Assembly: GCA_003298465.1 (NCBI GenBank)
Contig: QNGA01000001.1
Span: 248,001-312,000 of the forward strand
Reading direction: 5' to 3'
Origin: a halophilic archaeon
GTDB taxonomy: Archaea; Halobacteriota; Halobacteria; Halobacteriales; Haladaptataceae
DNA length: 64,000 nucleotides
The notes under the pieces are model-generated. The model was not told the origin of the DNA. It was given only the letters and a program-made list of their open reading frames with translations, and ran no database searches. A program made the position numbers and the translations under genes. The stretch's first letter is position 1; each line of letters opens with the position of its first letter. Shown here one piece after another: positions 1 through 8,172 of this stretch.

Positions 1-159
1 GTGCTGGCGTTCGTCGCCATCGCGGTGACGCTCGTGGCGACGTACGCCGCCTACCGACTCGAACTCGACCCGGACGACGTGGTCATCCCGGTCGTGACCA
101 ACGTCTGCGACGTCCTGGGCGTGCTCGTCCTGTTCGCCGTCGTCCAGGTGCTAGTGTGA
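1..159 (+). CDS. C-terminal fragment of MgtE/SLC41-type divalent cation transporter (cut by window start)
   Basis: Only the last 52 codons are present; the gene begins before the window. The peptide has two hydrophobic stretches joined by a short polar turn, and the motif PVVTNVCDVLGVLVLF looks like the last helix of the MgtE/SLC41 magnesium-transporter membrane domain, where a conserved Asp follows Pro and Asn. In haloarchaea this domain often occurs as two adjacent short genes, so another copy may lie just upstream. Family assignment rests on one motif in a fragment and is therefore tentative. Confidence 0.55.
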   Translation: MLAFVAIAVTLVATYAAYRLELDPDDVVIPVVTNVCDVLGVLVLFAVVQVLV

Positions 160-260
160 GTCCGGCCGTCGCTCCTCGACTCGAACCACACGGATTGAAA
201 CCGTCACGCCGGAAACAGGGCAGATAACGGACAGCTTCGGGAGCGCTCCGATTCGAACCC

Positions 261-1448
261 ATGCAACCCATCAAGGACAGCGTCCACGACCACGTCGAAC
301 TCCCGCCGGTCGCCGAGGACCTGCTCGACACCGACCCCCTCCAGCGACTCCGGCACGTCAAGCAGTTGAGCACCGTCCGCCTCGTCTACCCGTCGGCGAA
401 CCACACGCGCTTCGAGCACAGCCTCGGCGTCGCCCACCTCGCGGACCGAGCGCTCGACCACCTCGGAGTCGAGGGCCACCGCGCGAAGATGGTCCGCGCT
501 GCCGCGCTCCTGCACGACGTGGGGCACGGTCCCTACGGCCACCAGACCGAGGGCGTCATCGAGCGCCGACTGGGCCGTCACCACGACGAGGTCGGCGACC
601 TGCTGGCCAGCGGGGAACTCGCGGCCGTGCTGGAGCGCCACGACCTCGACCCGCACCGGGTGGCCGCGCTCGTCGCGGGCGAGGGGGAACTCGGGCAACT
701 CGTCGCGGGCGAACTGGACGTCGACCGGATGGACTACCTCGTCCGGGACGCCCACCACACCGGCGTCCCCTACGGTACCATCGACCACGGCCGCCTGCTC
801 CGGGCGCTGCGGTTCGCGGGCGGCGAACTCGTCCTCGCGGAGGGCAACGTCCGGACCGCCGAGAGCCTGCTCGTCGCCCGCGCGCTGATGAACGCGACCG
901 TCTATCGCCACCACGTCTCCCGCATCGCGGGCACGATGCTCGAACGCGCCAGCGAGCGCCTGCTCGACGCGACCGACCTCTCCCCGGAGCGGTTCCGGCG
1001 GCTCACCGACGCCGAACTGCTCGCCGCGCTGCGCGACTGCGACGTGACCGCCGAGATGGCCGACCGGCTCAGGGGACGGAACCTCTACAAGCGCGCGACG
1101 TGGGCTGAGTGGGACGCGGTGTCCGAGGCCGTCGTCGCTAGCGACCACGAGGCGATTCGGCGCTACGAGCGCGAGATAGCGGCCGAGGCGGGCGTCCCGG
1201 AGGACGCGGTCGTCCTGGACGCGCCCGGCGAACCGAGCATGCCCGAGTCGTCCACCCGCGTCGTCGTGAACGGCGAGATTCGACGGCTCGACGACCAGTC
1301 CCCGCTCGTCGAGGGGCTACAGGCCGCCCACCGAACCCAGTGGCGACTCGGCGTCTACGCGCCCGAAGCGGAGACGGCGGCCGTCGGTGAGGCGGCGGAG
1401 TCGGTGCTCGGCCTCACTCCTTCAGCGCACCCGCGGTCAGACCGCTGA
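261..1448 (+). CDS. HD-domain phosphohydrolase (dNTPase/SAMHD1-like family)
   Basis: A soluble 395-residue protein. His53 in RFEHSLGVAHLA, the HD pair His85-Asp86 in LLHDVGHGPYGHQTEG and a later Asp in LDVDRMDYLV give the full metal-binding set of the YdhJ/SAMHD1-like HD superfamily, which hydrolyses nucleotides or nucleoside triphosphates. The substrate cannot be read from sequence. The ATG start gives MQPIKDSVHDHVEL, the usual family start. The 3-prime end runs 35 bases into the convergent ABC permease gene, so the C-terminal residues overlap that gene on the opposite strand. Confidence 0.85.
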   Translation: MQPIKDSVHDHVELPPVAEDLLDTDPLQRLRHVKQLSTVRLVYPSANHTRFEHSLGVAHLADRALDHLGVEGHRAKMVRAAALLHDVGHGPYGHQTEGVIERRLGRHHDEVGDLLASGELAAVLERHDLDPHRVAALVAGEGELGQLVAGELDVDRMDYLVRDAHHTGVPYGTIDHGRLLRALRFAGGELVLAEGNVRTAESLLVARALMNATVYRHHVSRIAGTMLERASERLLDATDLSPERFRRLTDAELLAALRDCDVTAEMADRLRGRNLYKRATWAEWDAVSEAVVASDHEAIRRYEREIAAEAGVPEDAVVLDAPGEPSMPESSTRVVVNGEIRRLDDQSPLVEGLQAAHRTQWRLGVYAPEAETAAVGEAAESVLGLTPSAHPRSDR

Positions 1449-2331
1449 CGATGCGCTCCTGGGCGATGACGACCAGCACCGCGACGGGGAGGACGCCGAC
1501 GATGCTCGCGGCCGCCATCAGGTTGTAGTACGCCTGGAACTGGCCCTGGTAGTTCAGGATACCCCAGACGATGGGGGCCCAGTGCTGGGCCTGTCCGTCG
1601 GTCATCAGGAACGAGAAGAAGAACTCGTTGTACACCGAGATGAAGGTGAGGACGCCGGCGGTGGCGACGCCGGGCGCGGACAGCGGCATGATGACCCGGA
1701 ACAGCGCGCCGATGCGGGTCGCGCCCTCGACGCGCGCGGCGTCTTCTAGCCCGTCCGGTATCTGGCCGTAGAACGTCGTCAGGATGAATATCGTCAGCGG
1801 CATGTACAGCCCGGAAAACGGCGTCACGAGCGCTCCCGGCGTGTTGAACCAGCTCGGACTCGACACCCCCAGGACCGAGACGTTGCCGGTGAAGAAGTTG
1901 AAAAGCGGCAGGATGAACGCCGCCGGGGGGAAGTACGAGATGGCCAGCAGGAGGAGCAACAGGCCGGTCCGGCCGCGGAACTCCAGGCGACCGAAGGCGT
2001 ATCCGGCGAAGCTCCCGATGAAGAGGACGATGACGGTCGTCGTCAGCGCGATGGCGATGCTGTTGAACATGTACCGGTGGAACGGGAGGAGCTGGAACAT
2101 CTCGACGAACGACCCCGGGTTGAACCCCTTCGGCACCAGCCCCATGTTGGAGATGCGAGCCAGCGGCGTCAGCGCCAGCACGAGCAGCCAGTAGAACGGG
2201 AACAGCGTCGTGACGATGAAGAAGATGGCGGCGACGTAGAACATCGCCCGGTACGCCTTCCGGGGGTTCTGGATGGTGCTCTGCACCCAGCGCGTGTACG
2301 GTCCGTCCTCGGGTTCCTGTTCGTACGACAT
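1414..2331 (-). CDS. Carbohydrate ABC importer permease (MalG/UgpE-like)
   Basis: A 305-residue membrane protein with about six helices and the cytoplasmic EAA-loop motif (EDAARVEGATRIGALFRVIMP) through which MalG-type permeases contact the ATPase. I start it at MSYEQEPEDGPYTRW because the upstream extension is unlike any permease, and this start leaves only two bases after the MalF-like gene. It is the last gene of a binding protein-permease-permease operon. No ATPase gene follows; the next gene is convergent, so the importer must borrow a MalK/UgpC-type ATPase encoded elsewhere. The transported sugar is unknown. Confidence 0.88.
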   Translation of the reverse strand: MSYEQEPEDGPYTRWVQSTIQNPRKAYRAMFYVAAIFFIVTTLFPFYWLLVLALTPLARISNMGLVPKGFNPGSFVEMFQLLPFHRYMFNSIAIALTTTVIVLFIGSFAGYAFGRLEFRGRTGLLLLLLAISYFPPAAFILPLFNFFTGNVSVLGVSSPSWFNTPGALVTPFSGLYMPLTIFILTTFYGQIPDGLEDAARVEGATRIGALFRVIMPLSAPGVATAGVLTFISVYNEFFFSFLMTDGQAQHWAPIVWGILNYQGQFQAYYNLMAAASIVGVLPVAVLVVIAQERIVSGLTAGALKE

Positions 2332-2333
2332 GG

Positions 2334-3290
2334 TTAGCTCACGTCCGCGAACCACACGATGTACACCATCGCCACCGACCCCACGATGACCGCCGTGATG
2401 AACGCCACCGCCGCCGACGTCCCGTATCGTCCCGAGCTGAACGTATCGACGACGAGACACGTGAGGGTGGGGATGTTGCTACAGCTCGTTATCGTCTCGA
2501 CGGTGCCGAACACCCGCATCGCCTGGATCGTCCGGAACAGCATCGCCACCAGGAGCGTCGGCAGCACGAGCGGGAACGTTATCATCTTGAACATCTGCCA
2601 CCTCGACGCGCCCGACACGCGCCCGACCTTGTACAGCGTCCGGTCGACGCTCTGCAGGCCCGCGAGGATGAGCAGCGCCATGAACGCCGACGCCTTCCAG
2701 ATGTCGGCGACGATGAGGATTATCATCGAGTCGACGCTGTTGATGAGCGGCGTCGACGTGAACACGCCGAGGTCCTGCATCAGGCTCGTGCCGAAGCCGA
2801 TGCCCGGCTGGAACAGCAGGTAGAATATCATCCCCTGGATGGCGATCGGGACCGCCCACGGGATGATGATGGCGACCCGAACCCAGCGCCGTCCCCGGAA
2901 GTCCTGGTCGAGGACGAGCGCCTGCCCGAAGCCGATGAGCGTCTCGAACGCCACGCTCACGACGGTGAAGATGAGCGTCACGACGATGGCGCTCGAGAAC
3001 GGCTTGCTCAGGCTGAAGAAGGGGTTCCCCAGGATGCTGTCGCGCTCGCCCGTCAGGAGGGCGGTGTAGTTTTCGATTCCGACGAACTCGTCGACGTAGC
3101 CCCCGCCGAAGAGGCTGTCCGCGTGGAGCGACAGCTCGAACGTCCGGACGAGCGGCCAGAACGCCATCGCACCGACCAGCAGGAACGCCGGAAGGACGAG
3201 CAGGTACGCGAACTGCTCCTCGTCCAGCCGCTCGGTCCAGCTGGCGGGGCGTTTGACCAGCGTTCGCACGGAGCTACGCTCCGTACTCAT
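2334..3290 (-). CDS. Carbohydrate ABC importer permease (MalF/UgpA-like)
   Basis: A 318-residue membrane protein: short cytoplasmic N-terminus, first helix in FAYLLVLPAFLLVGAMAFWPLV, the loop typical of MalF-type permeases (LFGGGYVDEFVGIENYTALL), then five further helices and an EAA-like loop (YKVGRVSGASRWQMFKMITFP). It forms the heterodimeric channel with the MalG-like partner encoded two bases downstream and receives substrate from the binding protein encoded four bases upstream. The tight spacing implies one transcript and coupled translation. Confidence 0.88.
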   Translation of the reverse strand: MSTERSSVRTLVKRPASWTERLDEEQFAYLLVLPAFLLVGAMAFWPLVRTFELSLHADSLFGGGYVDEFVGIENYTALLTGERDSILGNPFFSLSKPFSSAIVVTLIFTVVSVAFETLIGFGQALVLDQDFRGRRWVRVAIIIPWAVPIAIQGMIFYLLFQPGIGFGTSLMQDLGVFTSTPLINSVDSMIILIVADIWKASAFMALLILAGLQSVDRTLYKVGRVSGASRWQMFKMITFPLVLPTLLVAMLFRTIQAMRVFGTVETITSCSNIPTLTCLVVDTFSSGRYGTSAAVAFITAVIVGSVAMVYIVWFADVS

Positions 3291-3294
3291 CTGG

Positions 3295-4707
3295 TCAGAC
3301 GCTCCCCTCGATGTCCTGTAGCGTGCTCTTCAGCGCCGACATCGCCTGGTCCGGCGCCTGCTGCTGGGCGAGCACGGCGTTGACGCGGTCGGCGATGGCC
3401 GTCGACTCGTCGGGCCAGAGGACGGTGACGGGCCGCGGAATCGCCGTCTCCCCGGCGAGGCGGAGCGTCTCGAGGTAGTCCCCCCAGATGTCCACCTGCT
3501 GTGCGCGCTGGGTCTGCAGGAAGGTGCTGTCGGGCGGGAAGTAGCCGAGCTGCCTGAACGTGAACTCCCGGAAGGCGGGCTTGGCGACCGCGTTGAGCAC
3601 CTGGACGGCAGCCTGTTTGTTCTGGGAGTTCGGGTTGAGCGCGAGATGCCAGCCGCCGAGCGCGGCGGCGGTGCCGCCGGTTCCGTCGTACTTCGCCTGG
3701 TCCGGCTGGACTCCGTACGGAATCGGCATGACGCCGAGCTGGTCGCCGTACTCCTGGGCGGCCTCGTAGAGGCCCGAGGGCCACCAGCGCATCGCCACGG
3801 CGTTCCCGTTCATGAACGCCGATTGCGACGGCCCTTCGGTCCACTGGAGCACCGCCTCCGGGGATATCTGCTGGTACCCCTGCATCGAGAACTGGTCCTG
3901 CTGGCCGTGGATGAACGTCCGGCCCATCCGGAGCGCGTCGATGACGGGCTGTTCGTCGACGGTGATGGGTCGCTCGCCGACGGGACCGAAGAGGTTGTCG
4001 CGGCCGCCGAAGTACGCGCCGCCCCACGTGGTCATCAGTTCGTTGAACGTACAGCACGACAGGCCCTCGTAGGCGTTCGCCTGCCACGAGTAGCCGTACT
4101 GGGTGTTCTGCTGTTGCTGGGTCTGGCTGATGACCTGGGAGAACCGCTCCCACGAGATGGGTTCGGTCGCCCAGTTCTGGCCGTCCGGGTCGAACCCGGC
4201 GTCGGTCACCCAGTCCTTGCGGTACTGTATCGTCGGCAGGTCGGTGAAGTACGGAACCGCGTAGAGGTCGCCGTTCGGTGCCGACGCGGTGTTGACGCTG
4301 GCCGTGAAGTTGTCCTGCTTGATGCGGTTCACCGAGTTCTGGGACAGTTCGTTGCTCAGGTTCGCTATCTGATTTCGGGCGATGAACGGTATCGTCCACC
4401 CGCTGTCCATCCGGAGGATGTCGGGCTGGTTACGGCCGGCCTGCAACCACTGGCGGTACTGCTGCTGGACGTCGTCGGAGATGTTCGAGGTGACGATGAC
4501 CTCGATTTCGACGTTCTGAGGCATTCCCGCGTCGCGTAGCGCCTGGTTTATCGCGTCGACGTTCTGCTTGTCGACGGGATTGCCCGCCCACTGGATCGTG
4601 GTCGCTCCTTGTCTCGTCGCGGTCGCGAACCCGGAAACCCCGGTGAGCCCCCCGGCCGCCCCGACGGTCTTTACGAACCTCCGTCGCGTCGTGGCCTTTC
4701 GTGCCAT
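3295..4707 (-). CDS. Tat-exported extracellular solute-binding protein (sugar type)
   Basis: First gene of the importer operon, 470 residues. The N-terminus carries a twin-arginine signal (TTRRRFVKTVGAAGGL, Arg8-Arg10), so export of the folded protein by Tat is expected. The mature part resembles family-1 sugar-binding proteins, with repeated Trp and Tyr likely lining the pocket. Unlike many haloarchaeal binding proteins I see no lipobox cysteine after the signal, so anchoring to the membrane by lipid is not supported; it may be retained by its permeases or released. Ligand unknown; sugars or polyols are the default for this subfamily. Confidence 0.85.
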   Translation of the reverse strand: MARKATTRRRFVKTVGAAGGLTGVSGFATATRQGATTIQWAGNPVDKQNVDAINQALRDAGMPQNVEIEVIVTSNISDDVQQQYRQWLQAGRNQPDILRMDSGWTIPFIARNQIANLSNELSQNSVNRIKQDNFTASVNTASAPNGDLYAVPYFTDLPTIQYRKDWVTDAGFDPDGQNWATEPISWERFSQVISQTQQQQNTQYGYSWQANAYEGLSCCTFNELMTTWGGAYFGGRDNLFGPVGERPITVDEQPVIDALRMGRTFIHGQQDQFSMQGYQQISPEAVLQWTEGPSQSAFMNGNAVAMRWWPSGLYEAAQEYGDQLGVMPIPYGVQPDQAKYDGTGGTAAALGGWHLALNPNSQNKQAAVQVLNAVAKPAFREFTFRQLGYFPPDSTFLQTQRAQQVDIWGDYLETLRLAGETAIPRPVTVLWPDESTAIADRVNAVLAQQQAPDQAMSALKSTLQDIEGSV

Positions 4708-4776
4708 TTGTTTCCACTCCCCACCGGGATACCACAGACGTTCTCAAATGAGTTGCGTATCAGTCGTGACAAGTAG

Positions 4777-4786
4777 CAGTATAATC
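4777..4786 (-). promoter_or_regulatory. Probable TATA box of the ABC importer operon
   Basis: On the minus strand the sequence reads GATTATACTG in a locally AT-rich patch. A transcript starting about 26 bases downstream would have a leader of roughly 45-50 bases before the binding-protein ATG. This is a motif match only. Confidence 0.45.
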
Positions 4787-4968
4787 ACAACAACGCGGAC
4801 GATTGGTTGAAACCGCCAGACAGTCGGGTGAGTGTGAGAGGGCGGGCCTCGGCGCACCGATTATACGTTCGATAAGTCGATTAACGCGCGCTGTAATCGG
4901 CTCCAAGACATGGGTACGATAGTTTATGTGATGGATAGTAATCATACCGAACGTCGTACTGCGAGCAA

Positions 4969-5208
4969 ATGTCGAACTCGGAACTTCTCGGGATAGTCGC
5001 CGGCCAACTCCTGGCGGTGGCGGTGCAGGCGGTCCAGTTCGTCGGCTTCTGGACCTCCGTGTCGCTGCCGCTGCTGTACGTGCCGCTGCTCGCGGACGGC
5101 CTGGAGGCCGGAGCGGAACTGTTCGTCGGACTGGTCGCGCTACACGTCGTCTCGCTGGTGCTCGGCCACGAGTACGGACGAGACGAGGCCACCGACGACG
5201 TCACCTGA
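4969..5208 (+). CDS. Small two-helix membrane protein, unknown function
   Basis: A 79-residue protein with two hydrophobic segments (about residues 5-35 and 50-67) separated by an acidic loop and ending in a charged tail. It stands alone between the divergent importer operon and the convergent hflX gene, with an AT-rich promoter patch (AGTTTATGTG) about 40 bases upstream. The acidic composition and codon use fit a real haloarchaeal gene. I do not recognise the family. Confidence 0.6.
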   Translation: MSNSELLGIVAGQLLAVAVQAVQFVGFWTSVSLPLLYVPLLADGLEAGAELFVGLVALHVVSLVLGHEYGRDEATDDVT

Positions 5209-5222
5209 CGCCGACGGCTGGG

Positions 5223-6527
5223 TCATCTCCGCTCGCCGACCCCCTCGTCGACGGCCTCGGCTTTCGCCCGGGAGCGCTCGACCACGTCCGGTCGCCCTTG
5301 GACCGCGAGCGACACCGTCTCCCCGCCGTAGTCGACGCCCTCGACGGTCGCGTGGTCGTACGCCCACGAGACGACCCCCATCGCGTCGTCGCAGTTCGGC
5401 ATCGTCAGTTCGGCGCGCTCGGTCGGCAGTCGTTCCCGGACGGCGGCGACCAGCCGCTCGACGTTCGTCCCCTCCGTGACGCTGACCGGGACGGGCGCGG
5501 GCGCGAGTTCCGCGGCGACGGCCAGTCGGCGTTCGCGCTCGTCGTCGTCCAGCAGGTCGACCTTGTTCAGCGCGGTCACGACCCGCTCGCGCTCGACGTC
5601 CTGTGCGTCGAGGACGTCGAGCGACACAGAGAGCTTCTCGCGGAGTTCCTCGACCGGATCGCTGGCGTCCGCGACCAGGACCACGGCGTCGGCCGCCGCC
5701 GCCTCCGACAGCGTCGCGCTGAACGACTCGACCAGCCAATGGGGCAGGTCGTCGACGAATCCGACGGTGTCGGTCACCAGCGCCGGCCGCTCGGCCAGCG
5801 TCGCCCGGCGCGTCGTCGTCTCCAGCGTCTTGAACAGCCGGTCCTCGACGGCCGCCGTCGCGTCGCGGTCCGGATGGTCCGGCTCCGCGGCGAGGTCGAG
5901 GTCGTCGGCGAGTCGGTGCAGCAGCGTCGACTTCCCGGCGTTCGTGTAGCCGGCGAGCGTCACGAGGTCGAATCCCTGCTCGCGGCGGCGCTCGCGGTAC
6001 TGTTCGGCCGGCTCCGGCAGGTCGTCGAGCTTCGATTCCAGTTCGTCGATGCGGTCCCTGACGTCGTACAGCCGCGTCCCCTTCTCCGTCCGCCGGTTGA
6101 GCATCCCCTCGTCGCTCTCCTCGCGAATGCGGGGCAGTTGGTACTTCAGCCGCGCGAGTTCGACCTGCAACTGCGCGCGACGCGTGCTCGCTTGCTCGCC
6201 GAATATCTCGAGGACGAGGCGGTAGCGGTCGTAGACGCCGGTCCCGGACGGGAGCGCGTCTCCCAGCTGTTTGCTCTGGCCGGGCGACAGTTGGTCGTCG
6301 ACGACGACGCGGTGCGCCCCGGTCTCTGCGGCGCGGTCGGCGAGTTCGTCGACCTTTCCCGCCCCGAGATACGTGCCGGGGTCCTCCGGACGGACCTGCG
6401 TGACCGCTCCGACGACCTCGTAGCCCGCGGCCGCGGCGAGCGCGCGAATCTCCTCGGTTTCGACTGGCTTCGCGTCGGCACGCCGCGCGACGAGCGCCGG
6501 CGTGCCGGTTCCCGAATCGTGTTGCAT
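5223..6527 (-). CDS. hflX: GTPase HflX
   Basis: A 434-residue ribosome-associated GTPase. It has the N-terminal HflX domain (TYLGAGKVDELA, VVVDDQLSPGQSKQLGDAL), the helical linker (RTEKGTRLYDVRDRIDELE), and a G domain with P-loop GYTNAGKST around residues 193-201, switch II DTVGF and the NKVD guanine-specificity motif. Bacterial HflX splits stalled or heat-damaged ribosomes; an archaeal role in ribosome rescue is inferred. The gene is alone on its strand, with a structured 424-base region upstream. Confidence 0.93.
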   Translation of the reverse strand: MQHDSGTGTPALVARRADAKPVETEEIRALAAAAGYEVVGAVTQVRPEDPGTYLGAGKVDELADRAAETGAHRVVVDDQLSPGQSKQLGDALPSGTGVYDRYRLVLEIFGEQASTRRAQLQVELARLKYQLPRIREESDEGMLNRRTEKGTRLYDVRDRIDELESKLDDLPEPAEQYRERRREQGFDLVTLAGYTNAGKSTLLHRLADDLDLAAEPDHPDRDATAAVEDRLFKTLETTTRRATLAERPALVTDTVGFVDDLPHWLVESFSATLSEAAAADAVVLVADASDPVEELREKLSVSLDVLDAQDVERERVVTALNKVDLLDDDERERRLAVAAELAPAPVPVSVTEGTNVERLVAAVRERLPTERAELTMPNCDDAMGVVSWAYDHATVEGVDYGGETVSLAVQGRPDVVERSRAKAEAVDEGVGERR

Positions 6528-6543
6528 TGCTGTGTAAAGATGT

Positions 6544-6669
6544 GGTATCGGTTAGCGAACGATACCGATCGGCCGGGGTCGCAGTTCGACTCCGGCCGGC
6601 GAACGAAAGAGAACCGGGTAACCGCTACGCTTCCGACGTGGCGACTCCGGAAGCGGGGGGACGACCCGG
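6544..6669. other. Cluster of inverted repeats upstream of hflX (candidate structured leader or small RNA)
   Basis: Three stem-loops lie in a row: GGTATCG (6544-6550) with CGATACC (6560-6566); GGCCGG (6571-6576) with CCGGCC (6592-6597); and a nested pair with outer stem CCGGGT (6614-6619)/ACCCGG (6664-6669) around inner stem CGCTTCCG (6628-6635)/CGGAAGCG (6648-6655). A 12-base palindrome, AGTCGCGCGACT, follows at 6710-6721. TATA-like sequences near 6846-6890 could drive a minus-strand transcript through the cluster into hflX. No open frame here looks coding. Confidence 0.4.
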
Positions 6670-6845
6670 CTCAGTGGAAGGATAGGGTCTCCATGGGCCT
6701 CGACTCACCAGTCGCGCGACTATCATTAATAATTTTCCCCGCCGTCCGGCCCGAGTCCGCTCGACGCCCCCTGGCCCGCGGGTCGACGCCGTTCACGGTC
6801 GAGCCTCGGAGTCCGTCGCTGACTTCGGATCGTCGCCGAGCGCAC

Positions 6846-6890
6846 ATTTTATATCGCACTATATGATTTATGCTAACTGCTTTTAAATAC
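6846..6890. promoter_or_regulatory. AT-rich promoter-like patch between hflX and the S66 peptidase
   Basis: The only AT-rich part of the 424-base gap between hflX and the peptidase gene. It holds TTTTATAT and TTTTAAATA, which read as TATA boxes on either strand. Because the peptidase gene ends here, the natural reading is a promoter facing hflX with a leader of nearly 300 bases, or a promoter for a separate RNA. The rest of the gap contains the stem-loops listed separately and nothing that looks coding. Confidence 0.35.
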
Positions 6891-6951
6891 GGTAGCGTCG
6901 TCCGCCGTGGAGTCGTCCGTCGTTCGCGAAGGCCGGAGATGAACCGCGACG

Positions 6952-7965
6952 TTACGGGAATCGGATGGTCCGTTCGCGGCCGTCGATCACGGCCTCGGCC
7001 CCCATCGGTAGCGGAAGAACAGGCGCGGCGTGGCCGAAGTCGAGGTCGAACACCACCGGCAGGTCGTCGGCGTAGTCGGCGACGGTGCCGGCGATGGCCT
7101 TGCGCTGCCGCCGGCGGAACTCCTCGCGGTCCTCCCGAGCACCGCCCGGCGTCTCGGGCTTTCCGACGAGCACGGCTGCGAGGTCGTCGAGGACACCCCG
7201 TTCACCGAGCGCGACGAAGAACCGCTCGACCTCGCTCGCTCCGGGCGATTCGCCGGAGGTCTCGACGGCCAGCGCGCAGTCGTCGAGCGAGTCCGGGTCG
7301 AAGTACGGCGCCCCGGCGAGCAGGTGGGTACGGAGCATCGACAGACAGCCGCCGACCACGGGAGCGCGCACCCGTTCGTCGGGTCCGTGCCACTCCCAGC
7401 CGTCGGCCGGGAACCAGGTCCGGGGTTCCCGGTCGTCGAAGTCGTAGTACTCGTCGCTCCACCGGGGTGCGGGGCGGACCCGACCGAACGGCGTCTCTCC
7501 GAGTGCCCGTTCCACGTTCGCGCGCGTGTAAGGGTCGACGGCGGGGTCGGCGGCCAGGTCCGGGAACAGCTGACCGCCGTAGAAGGAGACGAGGCCGGCG
7601 CTGTTGAGGAAGAGGTGGAGGTGGGTGTTGTCGCTGGACCCGAAGAACCGCTTGGGGTTCCGGGCGACCGCGTCGGCGTCGAGGTGGTCGAGCAACTGGA
7701 CGGCGCGGTTACCGCCCATCGCGGCGACGACGGCGTCCGTCTCGTCGTCCCGAAAGGCGTCCATCACGTCCTGCGCCCGGGCCTCGGGTCGGTTGCGAAG
7801 CCACGTCGTGTCTCGGGTCGCCGTATCGAAGCGTTTCGTCCGTACCCCGAACGACCGGAGACGGCGCAAACCCTCGTCGAACCCGTCGGGCGGCGCGTGA
7901 GAGGGGGCGACGACGGCGACGGTGTCGCCGGCCGTCACGGGCGGCGGGTAGTCGCAGTCGAGCAT
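6952..7965 (-). CDS. S66-family serine peptidase (LD-carboxypeptidase/MccF-like)
   Basis: A 337-residue protein with the S66 layout: N-terminal Rossmann-like half (GDTVAVVAPSHAP), nucleophile motif FGSSDNT with Ser111, and a C-terminal half with VETSGESPGASEVE and DLDFGHAAPVLPLPMG supplying the expected Glu and His. Family members are LD-carboxypeptidases of bacterial peptidoglycan or MccF enzymes that detoxify microcin C-like peptide nucleotides. Haloarchaea have no murein, so an MccF-like role against peptidyl-nucleotide toxins or general peptide trimming is more likely; this is inference. The gene stands alone. Confidence 0.85.
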   Translation of the reverse strand: MLDCDYPPPVTAGDTVAVVAPSHAPPDGFDEGLRRLRSFGVRTKRFDTATRDTTWLRNRPEARAQDVMDAFRDDETDAVVAAMGGNRAVQLLDHLDADAVARNPKRFFGSSDNTHLHLFLNSAGLVSFYGGQLFPDLAADPAVDPYTRANVERALGETPFGRVRPAPRWSDEYYDFDDREPRTWFPADGWEWHGPDERVRAPVVGGCLSMLRTHLLAGAPYFDPDSLDDCALAVETSGESPGASEVERFFVALGERGVLDDLAAVLVGKPETPGGAREDREEFRRRQRKAIAGTVADYADDLPVVFDLDFGHAAPVLPLPMGAEAVIDGRERTIRFP

Positions 7966-8022
7966 GTCAGCGAAAGAAGTCGGAGTGCGGAGTTACGTGT
8001 TCCGGCCGGGGAACCCTGATGA

Positions 8023-8032
8023 CTTTAAATAT
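8023..8032. promoter_or_regulatory. TATA-like element in a divergent promoter region
   Basis: CTTTAAATAT lies between the S66 peptidase gene (minus strand) and the first paralogous membrane-protein gene (plus strand). On the minus strand it would give the peptidase a leader of about 30-35 bases. It is too far from the plus-strand ATG for a leaderless transcript. Confidence 0.4.
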
Positions 8033-8172
8033 TGTATCGTCTATCGCTATATGGAATTCCGTCCTCGGCTATCCGGCTCTCTGCTCTCCTGCGTGAGGCA
8101 CGGAGGCGCACCCGCCAGAAATCTAATAGCCACTGGATGTCGAACTACTACCTCGTTGTCGTCGGGTGCCCT

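Noticed and set aside
244..290. GGGTTCGAATC on the minus strand resembling a tRNA T-loop
   Set aside because: No pairing T-stem, acceptor stem or anticodon arm can be built, and it overlaps the HD gene start.
6571..6600. GGTCGCAGTTCGACTCC resembling a tRNA T-arm
   Set aside because: No other tRNA arms surround it; it is explained as one of several inverted repeats.
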